This document shows, piece after piece, positions 16,869-25,595 of a stretch of 64,000 nt of DNA. Positions within the stretch are counted from its first letter, which is position 1, and every line of letters starts with the position of its first letter. The position numbers and the translations under genes are program-made. A model generated the notes under the pieces. It ran no database searches. It saw only the letters and a list, made by a program, of their open reading frames with translations, and was not told the DNA's origin. Source of the DNA: Rhizobium sp. SG_E_25_P2 (lineage in GTDB: Bacteria; Pseudomonadota; Alphaproteobacteria; Rhizobiales; Rhizobiaceae). Where the stretch lies: positions 1-64,000 of the forward strand of contig NZ_JARXVM010000004.1 in assembly GCF_029892285.1 (NCBI RefSeq). The letters run 5' to 3'.

Positions 16869-18359
16869 ATGACTGTGGATTCCGGTGACAAGACCGGCGC
16901 GCGTTTCGTCGTGCCGAGAAGAACGATACTGAAAGGCGCGGCGGTTGCCGGTCTTTCCGGCGCGATGTCCGCGCCGTTCATCAACCGCCTGATGGCTGCC
17001 GAAAGCCATCCGCTGGCGGGCAAGAAGATCGAGATGAACATTCTCGGCATCGCCGGCTGGTTGCCGTCTTCGCTCGGCGTGAAGATGTCGCCGCTGTTTG
17101 CCGATTATGTGAAGGAAAGATACGGTTACGACGTCAGTTTCGGCTTTGCCGAGGCGCCGTTCTCGGACCTGTTCCAGAAGGCGGCGACGTCGCTGGCGAC
17201 CAAGAGCCAGGAATACAACATCATCATTTCCGACAGCCAATGGCTCGGCGCGCTCGCCAAGCCCGGCTGGATCCTGCAGCTCAACGACATCATCGCCAAG
17301 AACAAGAACCTGCAGCTCGACTGGTATTCCGACACCGTCGTCAACACCTATATGAAATATCCCGATGGCAGCGACCAGATCTGGGGCCTGCCGCAGGAAG
17401 GCGACACCAAGGCGCTTTACGTCCGCAAGGACCTCGTCGAGGATCCCAAGGAACAGGCTGCCTTCCAGGCCAAATACAATATGAAGCTCCCCTCGACCTT
17501 CGAGGAATATGAGAACCTCAACGCCGAAGACTATGAAAAGATCATGGAGTTCTTCACGCGTCCGGATCAGGGTCTCTGGGGCGCCGCCTGGCAATATAGC
17601 CGCGTCTACGATTTCTGCACCTGCCCGCAGCTCTCGATCATGTGGAGCCGAGGCGGCGACATCTGGGATCCGAACACCGGACAGGTCGAAGGCATTCTCA
17701 ACACAGATGAGAACGCCAAGGCCATGGAGCTCTACAAATCCTGGCTCAAATACATGCCGCCTGGCGCGACGAACTTCGGCATCGCCGAGGAAATCGATGT
17801 CTGGACCCAGGGCAAGGTTGCGACCTGCCTGCAATGGGCGGCCGTCGGTCTCGCGATGATCACGCCCGAGAACAAGGACAAGGTGCTCGTCGTGCCGCCG
17901 CCGAAATTCGGCAAGGGCGACCAGGCCAAGCGCATCTATTGCATGGGCGGCCAGCCCTGGGTGCTCAACGCCTTCAATGACGACGAGAAGATGCGCGTCG
18001 CCATCGACTTCATGAACTGGTGGTATCTGCCCGAGACCACGCTGGAATTCGCCAAGCGCGGCGGCAACCCCACCGACAAGGCGACGCTCTCCAATCCGGA
18101 TTTCGACAAGATCAATCCGTGGAACCGGGCCTACAAGTTCATGCTGGAAACCGGCCGGTCGCGCGACTTCTGGCACCATCCGCGCTATTCGGAAATGCTC
18201 GCTGTGCAGCAGGAAGGCTTCACCTCCTACATGACCGGCTCGACGGCCTCGGCCAAGCAGGCGCTCGACTATATCGCCTGCCAGCAGCAGCAGATCCTTT
18301 ATGACGACGGCTTCGCCAAGGAAGGTCCCTCCGACGCCTGCTCGGCCGCAAGCCTCTGA
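16869..18359 (+). CDS. ABC transporter substrate-binding protein (family 1 type)
   Basis: A 496-residue periplasmic binding protein with a twin-arginine-like leader, VPRRTILKGAAVAGLSG, preceded by a 16-residue extension and ending near LMAAES. A GGGAGGAG site supports the start at 16869. It heads the second polyol transporter operon and shares general layout with the binding protein at 10049, but the two are clearly diverged. The downstream ATPase pair suggests a glycerol-type transporter, although the known glycerol binding protein GlpV is, as I recall, longer. Confidence 0.87.
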   Translation: MTVDSGDKTGARFVVPRRTILKGAAVAGLSGAMSAPFINRLMAAESHPLAGKKIEMNILGIAGWLPSSLGVKMSPLFADYVKERYGYDVSFGFAEAPFSDLFQKAATSLATKSQEYNIIISDSQWLGALAKPGWILQLNDIIAKNKNLQLDWYSDTVVNTYMKYPDGSDQIWGLPQEGDTKALYVRKDLVEDPKEQAAFQAKYNMKLPSTFEEYENLNAEDYEKIMEFFTRPDQGLWGAAWQYSRVYDFCTCPQLSIMWSRGGDIWDPNTGQVEGILNTDENAKAMELYKSWLKYMPPGATNFGIAEEIDVWTQGKVATCLQWAAVGLAMITPENKDKVLVVPPPKFGKGDQAKRIYCMGGQPWVLNAFNDDEKMRVAIDFMNWWYLPETTLEFAKRGGNPTDKATLSNPDFDKINPWNRAYKFMLETGRSRDFWHHPRYSEMLAVQQEGFTSYMTGSTASAKQALDYIACQQQQILYDDGFAKEGPSDACSAASL

Positions 18360-18541
18360 GGTCTCGCGATCTCTGGGCATCCGCCGGTCGTCGATAGGGC
18401 GACCGGCGGACCTGGCTCTCGTTCAAGCGTCTCTCCCGGCGGCGGTCGGCATGACCTTACCGGCCGCCGCCAACCCCAACTATGAGCGCGCGCCGCGTCC
18501 TTTTCGGATCAGCGGGCGCTTGCCGCAATGGATGGAACATC

Positions 18542-19456
18542 ATGGCGTCAACGAAATCGCCCCAGGCGTTCAAGGACGACAGGCGCGTCATCATCTTCGC
18601 GCTCCTGGCTCCGGTGCTCGCCTTCTTTATCGTGTTCAACACGATCCCGACGCTCTGGCTGCTGGGGCTTTCGTTTCACAAATTCTCGCTGCTGAATGGC
18701 ACGCCGCCTGAATATTTTGGGTTTCGGAACTTTCAGGACATCTTCCGCAACAAGAACGGCATCTGGGGCGATCTCGGCCGGACATTCCTGTTCGTCGGCG
18801 TGGGCGTTGGAATACAGACCCTGCTTGGCATTCTGCTCGGTTTTCTGTTCTGGGGCTCCAAGAGCATGCCGGGCCGTCGATTGGCGCTCACTCTGCTCTT
18901 TACGCCGATGGTGCTGACCCCGGTCGCCACCGGCACCTTCTTTCGTTTCATCTATGATCCGACCTTCGGCGTCCTGAATGCGCTTGTCGGCTGGATGTCG
19001 CCGACCGGGACGATCGATTTCCTCGGCAATCCGCAGATCGCCTTTTGGGCGGTGCTCGCCGTCGACTGCTGGATGTGGACGCCGTTCATGACGCTGATGA
19101 CATTGGCTGCGCTCGGCTCGGTGCCCAAGGCCGAACTTGAGGCTGCCGAAATCGACCGTCTGTCCTGGCCTAAGCGCGTCTCGCTCGTCATATGGCATCA
19201 CGGCAAGTTCATTCTGATGCTCGGCGTCCTCTTGCGCACCATCGACAGCTTCAAGACGCTCGACTTGGTCATCCCTATGACCAAGGGCGGTCCCGGCCAG
19301 ACGACGCGGCTTGTGGCGGTTGAGCTTAACAAGCAATCCTTCGAAAGCTTCAATATGGGCTGGTCATCCGCCTATTCGGTGCTGTTGCTGCTGATTTCGA
19401 TCGCAATGACCTCGATGTTCATCTTCATACTCAATCGCCGCCGCAGAGGACGCTGA
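18542..19456 (+). CDS. ABC transporter permease (GlpP/MalF-like)
   Basis: A 304-residue inner-membrane permease with about six transmembrane segments. The EAA-type loop is present (ELEAAEIDRLSWPKR), although its glycine is replaced, which is also common in glycerol-type transporters. The ATG at 18542 is chosen because the upstream frame to 18482 has no hydrophobic or conserved character. A 182-base gap separates it from the binding protein gene. The second permease starts two bases after its stop. Confidence 0.88.
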   Translation: MASTKSPQAFKDDRRVIIFALLAPVLAFFIVFNTIPTLWLLGLSFHKFSLLNGTPPEYFGFRNFQDIFRNKNGIWGDLGRTFLFVGVGVGIQTLLGILLGFLFWGSKSMPGRRLALTLLFTPMVLTPVATGTFFRFIYDPTFGVLNALVGWMSPTGTIDFLGNPQIAFWAVLAVDCWMWTPFMTLMTLAALGSVPKAELEAAEIDRLSWPKRVSLVIWHHGKFILMLGVLLRTIDSFKTLDLVIPMTKGGPGQTTRLVAVELNKQSFESFNMGWSSAYSVLLLLISIAMTSMFIFILNRRRRGR

Positions 19457-19457
19457 C

Positions 19458-20291
19458 ATGTCGGAAACTCTTCGCGCTCGTCTGTATCACGTCACGCTCT
19501 GGATCGTGTCGCTGCTGTTCTTCTCGCCGGTGGCCTGGATCATCCTGTCATCGTTCAAGACGCGGGAGGATATCCTTGCGACGCCGCCCAAGCTGTTTTT
19601 CTCGCCGACGCTCGCCAATTACGGCGACCTGTTCGTCACCAACACATCCTTTCTGCTGCAGCTCGGCAATTCGGTGCTGCTGTCGGCGGCGGCGGTGGTG
19701 ATCGCGGTCTTCGTGTCGTTTCTCGCCGCCTTCTGCTTCTCGCGCTTCAAGCCGAAAGGCACCGATTTCCTGATGTTCCTGCTGTTGTCCATCCGCATGC
19801 TGCCGGGCCCGGCGGTCATTCTGCCGGTCTATCTCATGTATGTGGCCTTCGGCTGGAAGGACAATCATCTGGCGATGATCCTGTTCTATGCGATGTTTTC
19901 CATTCCCTTCTCGGTCTGGATTCTCAAGGGATTCCTCGACGGCGTGTCCACCCGCTTCGACGAAACAGGCCGTGTGAATGGCGGCTCCTGGGCGCATATC
20001 ATCTTCCGGGTCGTGCTGCCGCAGGTGAAGCCGGGGCTCATCGCCGCCTTCATTTTCAACATGATCTTTGTCTGGAACGAGTTCCTGTTCAATTTCATCA
20101 TCGGCGGCGTCTCGACGCAGAACATTCCCTATGCGCTCGCGGTCGGCGCCTATTCCGATGGCGGCCTCAACTGGACCTTCATCTCGGCGCTGACGTCGAT
20201 CTACATTCTGCCGCCGGTGCTGTTCATCTACTTCTTCCAGAAATATCTGCTGGTCGGCATGACCTTCGGCACCGTGCGCGGGGAGGTGTGA
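19458..20291 (+). CDS. ABC transporter permease (GlpQ/MalG-like)
   Basis: A 277-residue inner-membrane permease with about six hydrophobic segments and an EAA-like loop, ETGRVNGGSWAHIIFRVVLP, in which the first alanine is replaced. It is tightly packed between the first permease (one base gap) and a 99-residue membrane protein (one base gap), which indicates a single transcript and probably one complex. Confidence 0.88.
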   Translation: MSETLRARLYHVTLWIVSLLFFSPVAWIILSSFKTREDILATPPKLFFSPTLANYGDLFVTNTSFLLQLGNSVLLSAAAVVIAVFVSFLAAFCFSRFKPKGTDFLMFLLLSIRMLPGPAVILPVYLMYVAFGWKDNHLAMILFYAMFSIPFSVWILKGFLDGVSTRFDETGRVNGGSWAHIIFRVVLPQVKPGLIAAFIFNMIFVWNEFLFNFIIGGVSTQNIPYALAVGAYSDGGLNWTFISALTSIYILPPVLFIYFFQKYLLVGMTFGTVRGEV

Positions 20292-20292
20292 G

Positions 20293-20592
20293 ATGGAGCG
20301 CGAGGACATGAAACCCGCCAGCAGCTTTATCGATCGGCTCGAGACCGTGTTGATGGCGCTCATCCTTCTCGGCATCCTGCTGGTGGCCCAGCAATATTCG
20401 GTGCTGGTCTTCCGCATCGGCCTTGGCATCCTGGTCAGCGCGACCCTTCTGCAAATCGCGGTGGGCAACACCCCGCGCGACCTCACCGTCGCGAAAAGCC
20501 TGCTGCGCATCGTCATGCTGCTCGCGGTCGTCGCCCTCATCTTCGGTTTGGGCATTCTGCTTGCCCCCTATTTCGCTACGATCGGACGTTGA
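20293..20592 (+). CDS. Small integral membrane protein of the transporter operon (99 aa)
   Basis: A 99-residue protein with about three hydrophobic segments: roughly residues 18-36, 38-57 and 70-92, separated by a polar loop GNTPRDLTVAKS. I do not recognise a named family. A GGAGG site lies in the end of the permease gene, and its stop is two bases before the ATPase start. Its position, after the two permeases and beside the ATPases, parallels glpU in the rhizobial glycerol transporter operon, which also encodes a small membrane protein; the sequence does not look like the GlpU I remember. It may be an accessory subunit of the importer. Confidence 0.7.
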   Translation: MEREDMKPASSFIDRLETVLMALILLGILLVAQQYSVLVFRIGLGILVSATLLQIAVGNTPRDLTVAKSLLRIVMLLAVVALIFGLGILLAPYFATIGR

Positions 20593-20593
20593 C

Positions 20594-21664
20594 ATGCATG
20601 CAGTGGAGTATCAGTCCGTCAGCAAGGCCTATCGCGGCGCATACGCGATCGACCAGGTGACGCTCGCGGTCGAGGAAGGCAGTTTCACGGTCGTTTGCGG
20701 CCCGCCCAAGTCCGGCAAATCCACCCTGTTTCGCCTGCTGGTCGGGCTGGAGCAGGTGGATGCGGGGCGCATCTTTCTCGGCGGCCGCGACATCACCCAT
20801 GCGCCGCCTTCCGAGCGCAATGTCGGCTATGTGCCGCAAAGCTTCGCGCTCTATCCGCATCTCAATGTCTACGACAACATCGCCTATCCGCTTCATCTCT
20901 CGGGCGCGCCGCGCGAGGAGATCGCCCGCAAGGTGGATGCGACGGCCGGCATGCTCTCCATCACGCATCTGATGAAGAAGACGCCCGATCAGCTTTCGGG
21001 CGGTGAAAAGCAGCGCGTCGCTGTCGCGCGCGGGCTTGTGAGAGACGCAAAGGTCTTCGTGCTCGACGATCCGCTGGTCGGTCTCGACTATAAGCTCCGC
21101 GAGCGGCTGATGGATGATCTCAAGCAGCTTTGCGCGGAGCTTCGCACCACATTCTTCTACGCCACCTCGGATTCGCTCGAAGCGTTGACGCTCGCCCAAT
21201 CGCTCGCCGTTCTCGACGCTGGCCGACTGGTGGAACACGCGCCCGCCGTCGATCTCTATCTCGAGCCGCAGCAGGCGCGCAGCCTGGAGATTGTCGGCTT
21301 TCCGCGCGCCAACCGGATCGATTGCGTCGCGCGAGACGGGCGCATCGATTTCGCCGGATTTTCCTTCGGCTTGCCCGCAGGCGTCTCAACATCAGAACTT
21401 CTGCTCGGCTTGCGGCCCGAACATGTGCTCGTGGGCGCGGCGGACGGTCGGGAGGGGAGGGTGACTATTGTCGAACATCTCGGCTCTGAAATCGTTCTCT
21501 ATGCGGAGCTCGCCGGCGTGTCGCTGACTGCGGCCTATCCGGCTTCGGGCCAGCGCGCGCCCGAGATCGACAGCGCCGTCAGCATCGGCATCCGCGCCGA
21601 GGCCGTGATGATCTTCGATAAAAACTCCGGCCGCTTCCTCGGCCGTTGTCAGCCCCTTGCATGA
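20594..21664 (+). CDS. ABC transporter ATPase with degenerate catalytic residues (GlpS-like)
   Basis: A 356-residue ABC ATPase with a C-terminal TOBE-like region. Walker A is unusual, GPPKSGKS (residues 36-43). The signature motif LSGGE (134-138) is canonical. The Walker B reads VFVLDDP (154-160), so the catalytic glutamate is Asp159, and the H-loop histidine is replaced by Ser192 in YATSDS. Its own ATP site is therefore probably weak, while its signature can serve the partner's site. The layout matches GlpS of rhizobial glycerol transporters. It starts two bases after the small membrane protein gene. Confidence 0.85.
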   Translation: MHAVEYQSVSKAYRGAYAIDQVTLAVEEGSFTVVCGPPKSGKSTLFRLLVGLEQVDAGRIFLGGRDITHAPPSERNVGYVPQSFALYPHLNVYDNIAYPLHLSGAPREEIARKVDATAGMLSITHLMKKTPDQLSGGEKQRVAVARGLVRDAKVFVLDDPLVGLDYKLRERLMDDLKQLCAELRTTFFYATSDSLEALTLAQSLAVLDAGRLVEHAPAVDLYLEPQQARSLEIVGFPRANRIDCVARDGRIDFAGFSFGLPAGVSTSELLLGLRPEHVLVGAADGREGRVTIVEHLGSEIVLYAELAGVSLTAAYPASGQRAPEIDSAVSIGIRAEAVMIFDKNSGRFLGRCQPLA

Positions 21665-21674
21665 GGAGAGGACC

Positions 21675-22760
21675 ATGGCCCGCATCGTCATCGAGAACCT
21701 GACCAAAAAATTCGGCGCTTTCACCGCCATCCGCGACATGGACGCCGTCTTTGCCGATGGGCAGGTGACCTGCCTTCTCGGCCCGTCCGGCTGTGGCAAG
21801 ACGACGCTCATGCGGATGATCGTCGGTCTGGAAAAGCCGACCTCCGGTCGCATCCTGTTCGACGACCGCGATATGGGCTCGCTGCCGCCGCGCAAGCGCA
21901 ATGTCGGCATGGTCTTTCAATATCCGGTCATGTACCAGACCTTGTCGGTGGAAGAGAATATCTCCCTGCCGCTCGAACAGGACAAGACGCTGTCGGCGTC
22001 CGAGCGCACCCGCCGTATCGACGAGGTTCTCGACATTCTCGACATGCGCGACAAGCGCAAGCTGTTCATCGGCGATCTCGACGCCGGCAGCCGGCAGAAG
22101 GTCGCGGTCGGTCGGGCCGTGGCGCGGCGCTCCGATATCGTGCTGTTTGATGAACCCACCACCAATGTCGAAGTGCATGCCAAGCTTCTGCTGATCAGGG
22201 CGTTCAAGCTCGTGACCCAGCGGCTCAGGCAAACCATCGTCTATGTCACCCATGACCAGACCGAAGCGATGACGCTGGCGGATCGCGTGGCCCTGATGCG
22301 CGATGGCCGGATCATCCAGTATGACGCGCCGGCTCAGCTTTACGAGACGCCCGCCACCGAATTCGCCGGCTGGTTCCTGGGCAATCCCGGCATGAATTTT
22401 CCGCCGGCGCGGGTGAGGGGAGGGTGGTTGGAAACGCCGCTGGCGTCACTCCCGCTCAAGGCCGGCGAGGCGGCACCAATCGATGGCGAACTTCGGATCG
22501 GCGTCCGGCCCGAGCATGTGACCCTGTCGGGGGAGCCGAAAGCCGGCAGCGTGCCGGCGGTGATCCGCGACATGAATGTGACGATCGCCGGACGGTTCAT
22601 CGTCACCCTCGATGTCGGGGGCGTGACGGTCAAGGCCAAGACCGACGGACGCCCTGATTTCGGGCGCGGCGCGACCGCCCATCTGCATGTCGATCCTGTT
22701 CATATGAGCCTTTACAGGGACGGAGTGCGGGTCGGCGCCCTGCCAGGCTATGCAGCATGA
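21675..22760 (+). CDS. ABC transporter ATPase with degenerate signature motif (GlpT-like)
   Basis: A 361-residue ABC ATPase that complements its neighbour. Walker A GPSGCGKT (36-43), Walker B IVLFDEP (155-161, Glu160) and H-loop His193 are intact. The signature is LDAGSRQ (135-141) in place of LSGGQ, and the D-loop aspartate is Glu166. In a heterodimer, its intact Walker site would pair with the canonical LSGGE of the GlpS-like subunit, leaving one working and one degenerate ATP site. It has a good GAGGAGAGG site. GlpT of glycerol transporters has a similarly altered signature, as I recall. Confidence 0.87.
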   Translation: MARIVIENLTKKFGAFTAIRDMDAVFADGQVTCLLGPSGCGKTTLMRMIVGLEKPTSGRILFDDRDMGSLPPRKRNVGMVFQYPVMYQTLSVEENISLPLEQDKTLSASERTRRIDEVLDILDMRDKRKLFIGDLDAGSRQKVAVGRAVARRSDIVLFDEPTTNVEVHAKLLLIRAFKLVTQRLRQTIVYVTHDQTEAMTLADRVALMRDGRIIQYDAPAQLYETPATEFAGWFLGNPGMNFPPARVRGGWLETPLASLPLKAGEAAPIDGELRIGVRPEHVTLSGEPKAGSVPAVIRDMNVTIAGRFIVTLDVGGVTVKAKTDGRPDFGRGATAHLHVDPVHMSLYRDGVRVGALPGYAA

Positions 22761-22814
22761 CAATGAGGGCAAAACGGCGCCGGTTCGAAGCGTCGCCCGA
22801 GAGGAGGAAGCAAC

Positions 22815-23762
22815 ATGCATGATGTGTCGGTCATAGGCCTTTATATTCTGGATATTCTCGGGCGTCCCGTCGACGCTATCCCGCCGGGCGGGCAGGTCGA
22901 TTTCATCGATGAAATCAGGCTGACGGTCGCCGGCACGGCCGGGGGAACCGTTGTCGACATCGCCAAGATGGGCCTAAACTGCCTGGCGGTCGGCGCTGTC
23001 GGCGACGACGAGAAAGCCGATTTCATGCTGGCGACCATGGAGAAATTCGGGATCGACATCGGCGGCATGCAGCGGCTGTCCAGCGTCCCATCCTCGGCGA
23101 CCATCCTCAATGTCCGCCGCAACGGCGAGCGGCCGGCCCTTCACCAACGCGGCGCCTCCGATCATTTCGACGTGCCCGAAAGCGCGTATGACACGGTGCT
23201 GGCGCCGCCGATCATCCATCTCGGCGGCACCGGCCTGTTGCGCAAGCTGGATGGCGAGCCCAGCCGAAAGCTGCTCGCCGAAGCCAAGAAGCGCGGCCGG
23301 ACCACGACTTTCGATCTCATCGCCGCCAATGCCGCGACGATTGCGGTGGTCGAGCCGCTTCTGCCCTATATCGACTATTTCATGCCGTCGATCGAAGAAG
23401 CCTGCGCCATGTCGGGCCAGAATACGGTCGAAGACGCCGCGCGCTTCTTTCTCGACAAGGGCGTGAACGCCTGCGTCTTCACCCTTGGCGGAGACGGCGC
23501 CTTCTATGCCGATCAGGCGGGCGCCCGGCTGACGCGTCCGGCCTATGCGATCGATGTCGTCGACACCACCGGCTGCGGCGACGCCTTCGACGCGGGCTAT
23601 GTCGTGGCGTTGCATCACGGCATGGATCTGGAGACGCGGCTATCCTTCGCCCAGGCCTCGGCGGCGCTGGTGGCCACCGGGCTCGGCTCGGACGCTGGCA
23701 TCCGTTCCTTCGACCAGGTGATGGATTTCATGAAAACTCAGCCGGTCCGCAGCGGCCGGTAG
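22815..23762 (+). CDS. PfkB/ribokinase-family sugar kinase
   Basis: A 315-residue PfkB-family kinase. The C-terminal signature DTTGCGDAFDAGYV contains the catalytic aspartate and anion-hole glycines. The N-terminal GGxVxxIAK-like segment (AGGTVVDIAKMG) and the mid-protein substrate lid are present. It has a strong GAGGAGG site and follows the transporter genes by 54 bases. It would phosphorylate the imported sugar or a ketose made from it. The specific substrate is not evident. Confidence 0.88.
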   Translation: MHDVSVIGLYILDILGRPVDAIPPGGQVDFIDEIRLTVAGTAGGTVVDIAKMGLNCLAVGAVGDDEKADFMLATMEKFGIDIGGMQRLSSVPSSATILNVRRNGERPALHQRGASDHFDVPESAYDTVLAPPIIHLGGTGLLRKLDGEPSRKLLAEAKKRGRTTTFDLIAANAATIAVVEPLLPYIDYFMPSIEEACAMSGQNTVEDAARFFLDKGVNACVFTLGGDGAFYADQAGARLTRPAYAIDVVDTTGCGDAFDAGYVVALHHGMDLETRLSFAQASAALVATGLGSDAGIRSFDQVMDFMKTQPVRSGR

Positions 23763-23778
23763 CGTGAAGGGGGCTCCC

Positions 23779-24786
23779 ATGCAGACCAAGAAGATCATCA
23801 ATGACGGCGCGAACGCGGTCGATGAAATGGTGGACGGCATTCTGGCCGCCCATCCCGAGATCCTGACCTGCGCCGAGGATAACCGACGCGCCATCGTTGC
23901 GCGCCAGGCACCGCGCAAGGGCAAGGTCGGCATCCTCATCGGCGGCGGATCGGGCCATGAGCCCACGTTTCTTGGCTTCGTGGGCAAGGGGCTGGCCGAC
24001 GCCTGCGCGGTTGGCAATGTCTTCGCTTCGCCGCCGCCGGACCCGATCATGGCTTGCACCCGCGCGATCGATGGCGGCGCCGGCGTGATTTACCTCTATG
24101 GCAACTACGCCGGCGATGTCATGAATTTCGACATGGCTGCCGAAATGATGGCGCTCGACGATATCGAGGTGCGCACGGTGCTGACCACCGACGACATCGC
24201 CTCGGCGCCGCGCGATCAACGCGAAAAGCGCAGGGGCGTCGCCGGAAATTTCTTCATCTTCAAGCTTGCCGGCGCTGCAGCCGACAAGATGCTATCGCTG
24301 GACGAATGCGAGCGCATCGCGCGAAAAGCCAATGACTGCACCTTCACCATGGGGGTGGCGCTGTCGCCCTGCTCGCTGCCGCAGACGCGGAAATGGAATT
24401 TCTCCATAGGCGACGACGAAATGGAAGTGGGCATGGGCATCCATGGCGAGCCCGGCATTTCCCGCGAAACGCTCGCAAGCGCAGATGTCATCGTTGACGC
24501 CATCATGGACCGCATTCTTGCGGAAATGGGCGCTGCTTCAGGTGAAAAAGTCGCGGTGCTGATCAATTCGCTCGGCTCGACGCCGTTGATGGAGCTTTAT
24601 ATCATGAACCGGCGGGTCAGCCAGCGGCTCGCCGAGGCCGGACTAGAAGTCTACAAGACCTGGGTCGGACCCTATTGCACATCGCTGGAAATGGCGGGCG
24701 CTTCGGTGACGGTTCTGCATCTTGATGCCGAACTGACGGAAATGCTGGACCAGCCCTGCGACTGCGCGATGTTTCAGGTGAAGTGA
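23779..24786 (+). CDS. dhaK: Dihydroxyacetone kinase subunit DhaK-like
   Basis: A 335-residue DhaK-fold protein. The N-terminal IINDGANAVDEMVDGILAAH, the GGGSGHEP substrate-binding loop and the active-site histidine His222 in GMGIHGEPG are intact; this histidine binds the ketone substrate covalently in the family. The start at 23779 has a GAAGGGGG site; a GTG at 23764 is less likely. DhaL follows ten bases later. Together they should phosphorylate dihydroxyacetone or a related ketose such as erythrulose. No DhaM phosphotransferase subunit is found in the window. Confidence 0.92.
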   Translation: MQTKKIINDGANAVDEMVDGILAAHPEILTCAEDNRRAIVARQAPRKGKVGILIGGGSGHEPTFLGFVGKGLADACAVGNVFASPPPDPIMACTRAIDGGAGVIYLYGNYAGDVMNFDMAAEMMALDDIEVRTVLTTDDIASAPRDQREKRRGVAGNFFIFKLAGAAADKMLSLDECERIARKANDCTFTMGVALSPCSLPQTRKWNFSIGDDEMEVGMGIHGEPGISRETLASADVIVDAIMDRILAEMGAASGEKVAVLINSLGSTPLMELYIMNRRVSQRLAEAGLEVYKTWVGPYCTSLEMAGASVTVLHLDAELTEMLDQPCDCAMFQVK

Positions 24787-24796
24787 GGAGTGCATG

Positions 24797-25435
24797 ATGC
24801 AACTGACCGCCGCGGATTTCAAAGCCATGTTCCGCAAGATTTCGGCCCGCATCGAAGGCGAGCGAAATCATCTTTGCGAGCTCGACGGCCATATCGGCGA
24901 CGCCGATCACGGCATCGCCATGGAGCAGGGCTTCGGCGCGATCGTCAAGGCGCTTGATACGCTCGCCGTCGACGCGGCGACGCCGACCGATGTGTTCAAC
25001 ACTGCCGCGAAATCCTTTCTGAACGCGGTTGGCGCCTCCTCCGGACCGCTTTACGCGACGGCCTTTCTGCGCGCCGGCGCGGCCTACAAGGGCAAGGATG
25101 CGTTGACGCTTGAAGAGGCGGCGTCGATGATCGAGGCGATGGCGCGCGGCATCGAGGAACGCGGCAAGGCCGAACTGGGCGACAAAACGATGATCGACGC
25201 CTGGAAGCCGGCCGCCATTGCGGTGGCGCAGGCGCGCGAGGCGGCGAAGCCGGTCACCGAAGCGCTGTCGGCGGCGCGCAAGGCGGCGGAGGATGGCGCG
25301 GAAGCGACGAAGGCGATGGTTGCGAGCAAAGGGAGGTCCTCGCGTCTTGGGGAGCGCTCCCTCGGTCATGTCGATCCGGGCGCGGCTTCGGCGGCCATCA
25401 TCGTGGCTGAAATTTGCGAATTTCTCGATCGATAG
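24797..25435 (+). CDS. dhaL: Dihydroxyacetone kinase subunit DhaL-like (ADP/ATP-binding)
   Basis: A 212-residue helical-barrel protein of the DhaL family. The Mg-nucleotide-binding motif DGHIGDADHG, the GASSGPLY loop and the C-terminal GHVDPGAAS are all present. ATG codons occur at 24794 and 24797; the second has better spacing from GAGGAG. In PTS-type enzymes DhaL holds a tightly bound ADP rephosphorylated by DhaM; in ATP-dependent enzymes the equivalent domain exchanges ATP. With no DhaM gene nearby, either a distant DhaM or direct ATP use must be assumed. It could also serve the fused DhaK encoded 160 bases downstream. Confidence 0.92.
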   Translation: MQLTAADFKAMFRKISARIEGERNHLCELDGHIGDADHGIAMEQGFGAIVKALDTLAVDAATPTDVFNTAAKSFLNAVGASSGPLYATAFLRAGAAYKGKDALTLEEAASMIEAMARGIEERGKAELGDKTMIDAWKPAAIAVAQAREAAKPVTEALSAARKAAEDGAEATKAMVASKGRSSRLGERSLGHVDPGAASAAIIVAEICEFLDR

Positions 25436-25595
25436 GACCGCGCCGTCCTTGCAGGGGCTTCCATCAGGCTGCGTTTCCACGCATAGGCTTGCCGTGCAAG
25501 CGTGGGGCGGGCGCGGTTCTTTTCGGCCTGCTACTGGGAATAGAGCCTTGATGGCGGGCAGGGCAAAGGGGCGTCAAAGATAAACGGACATATAT

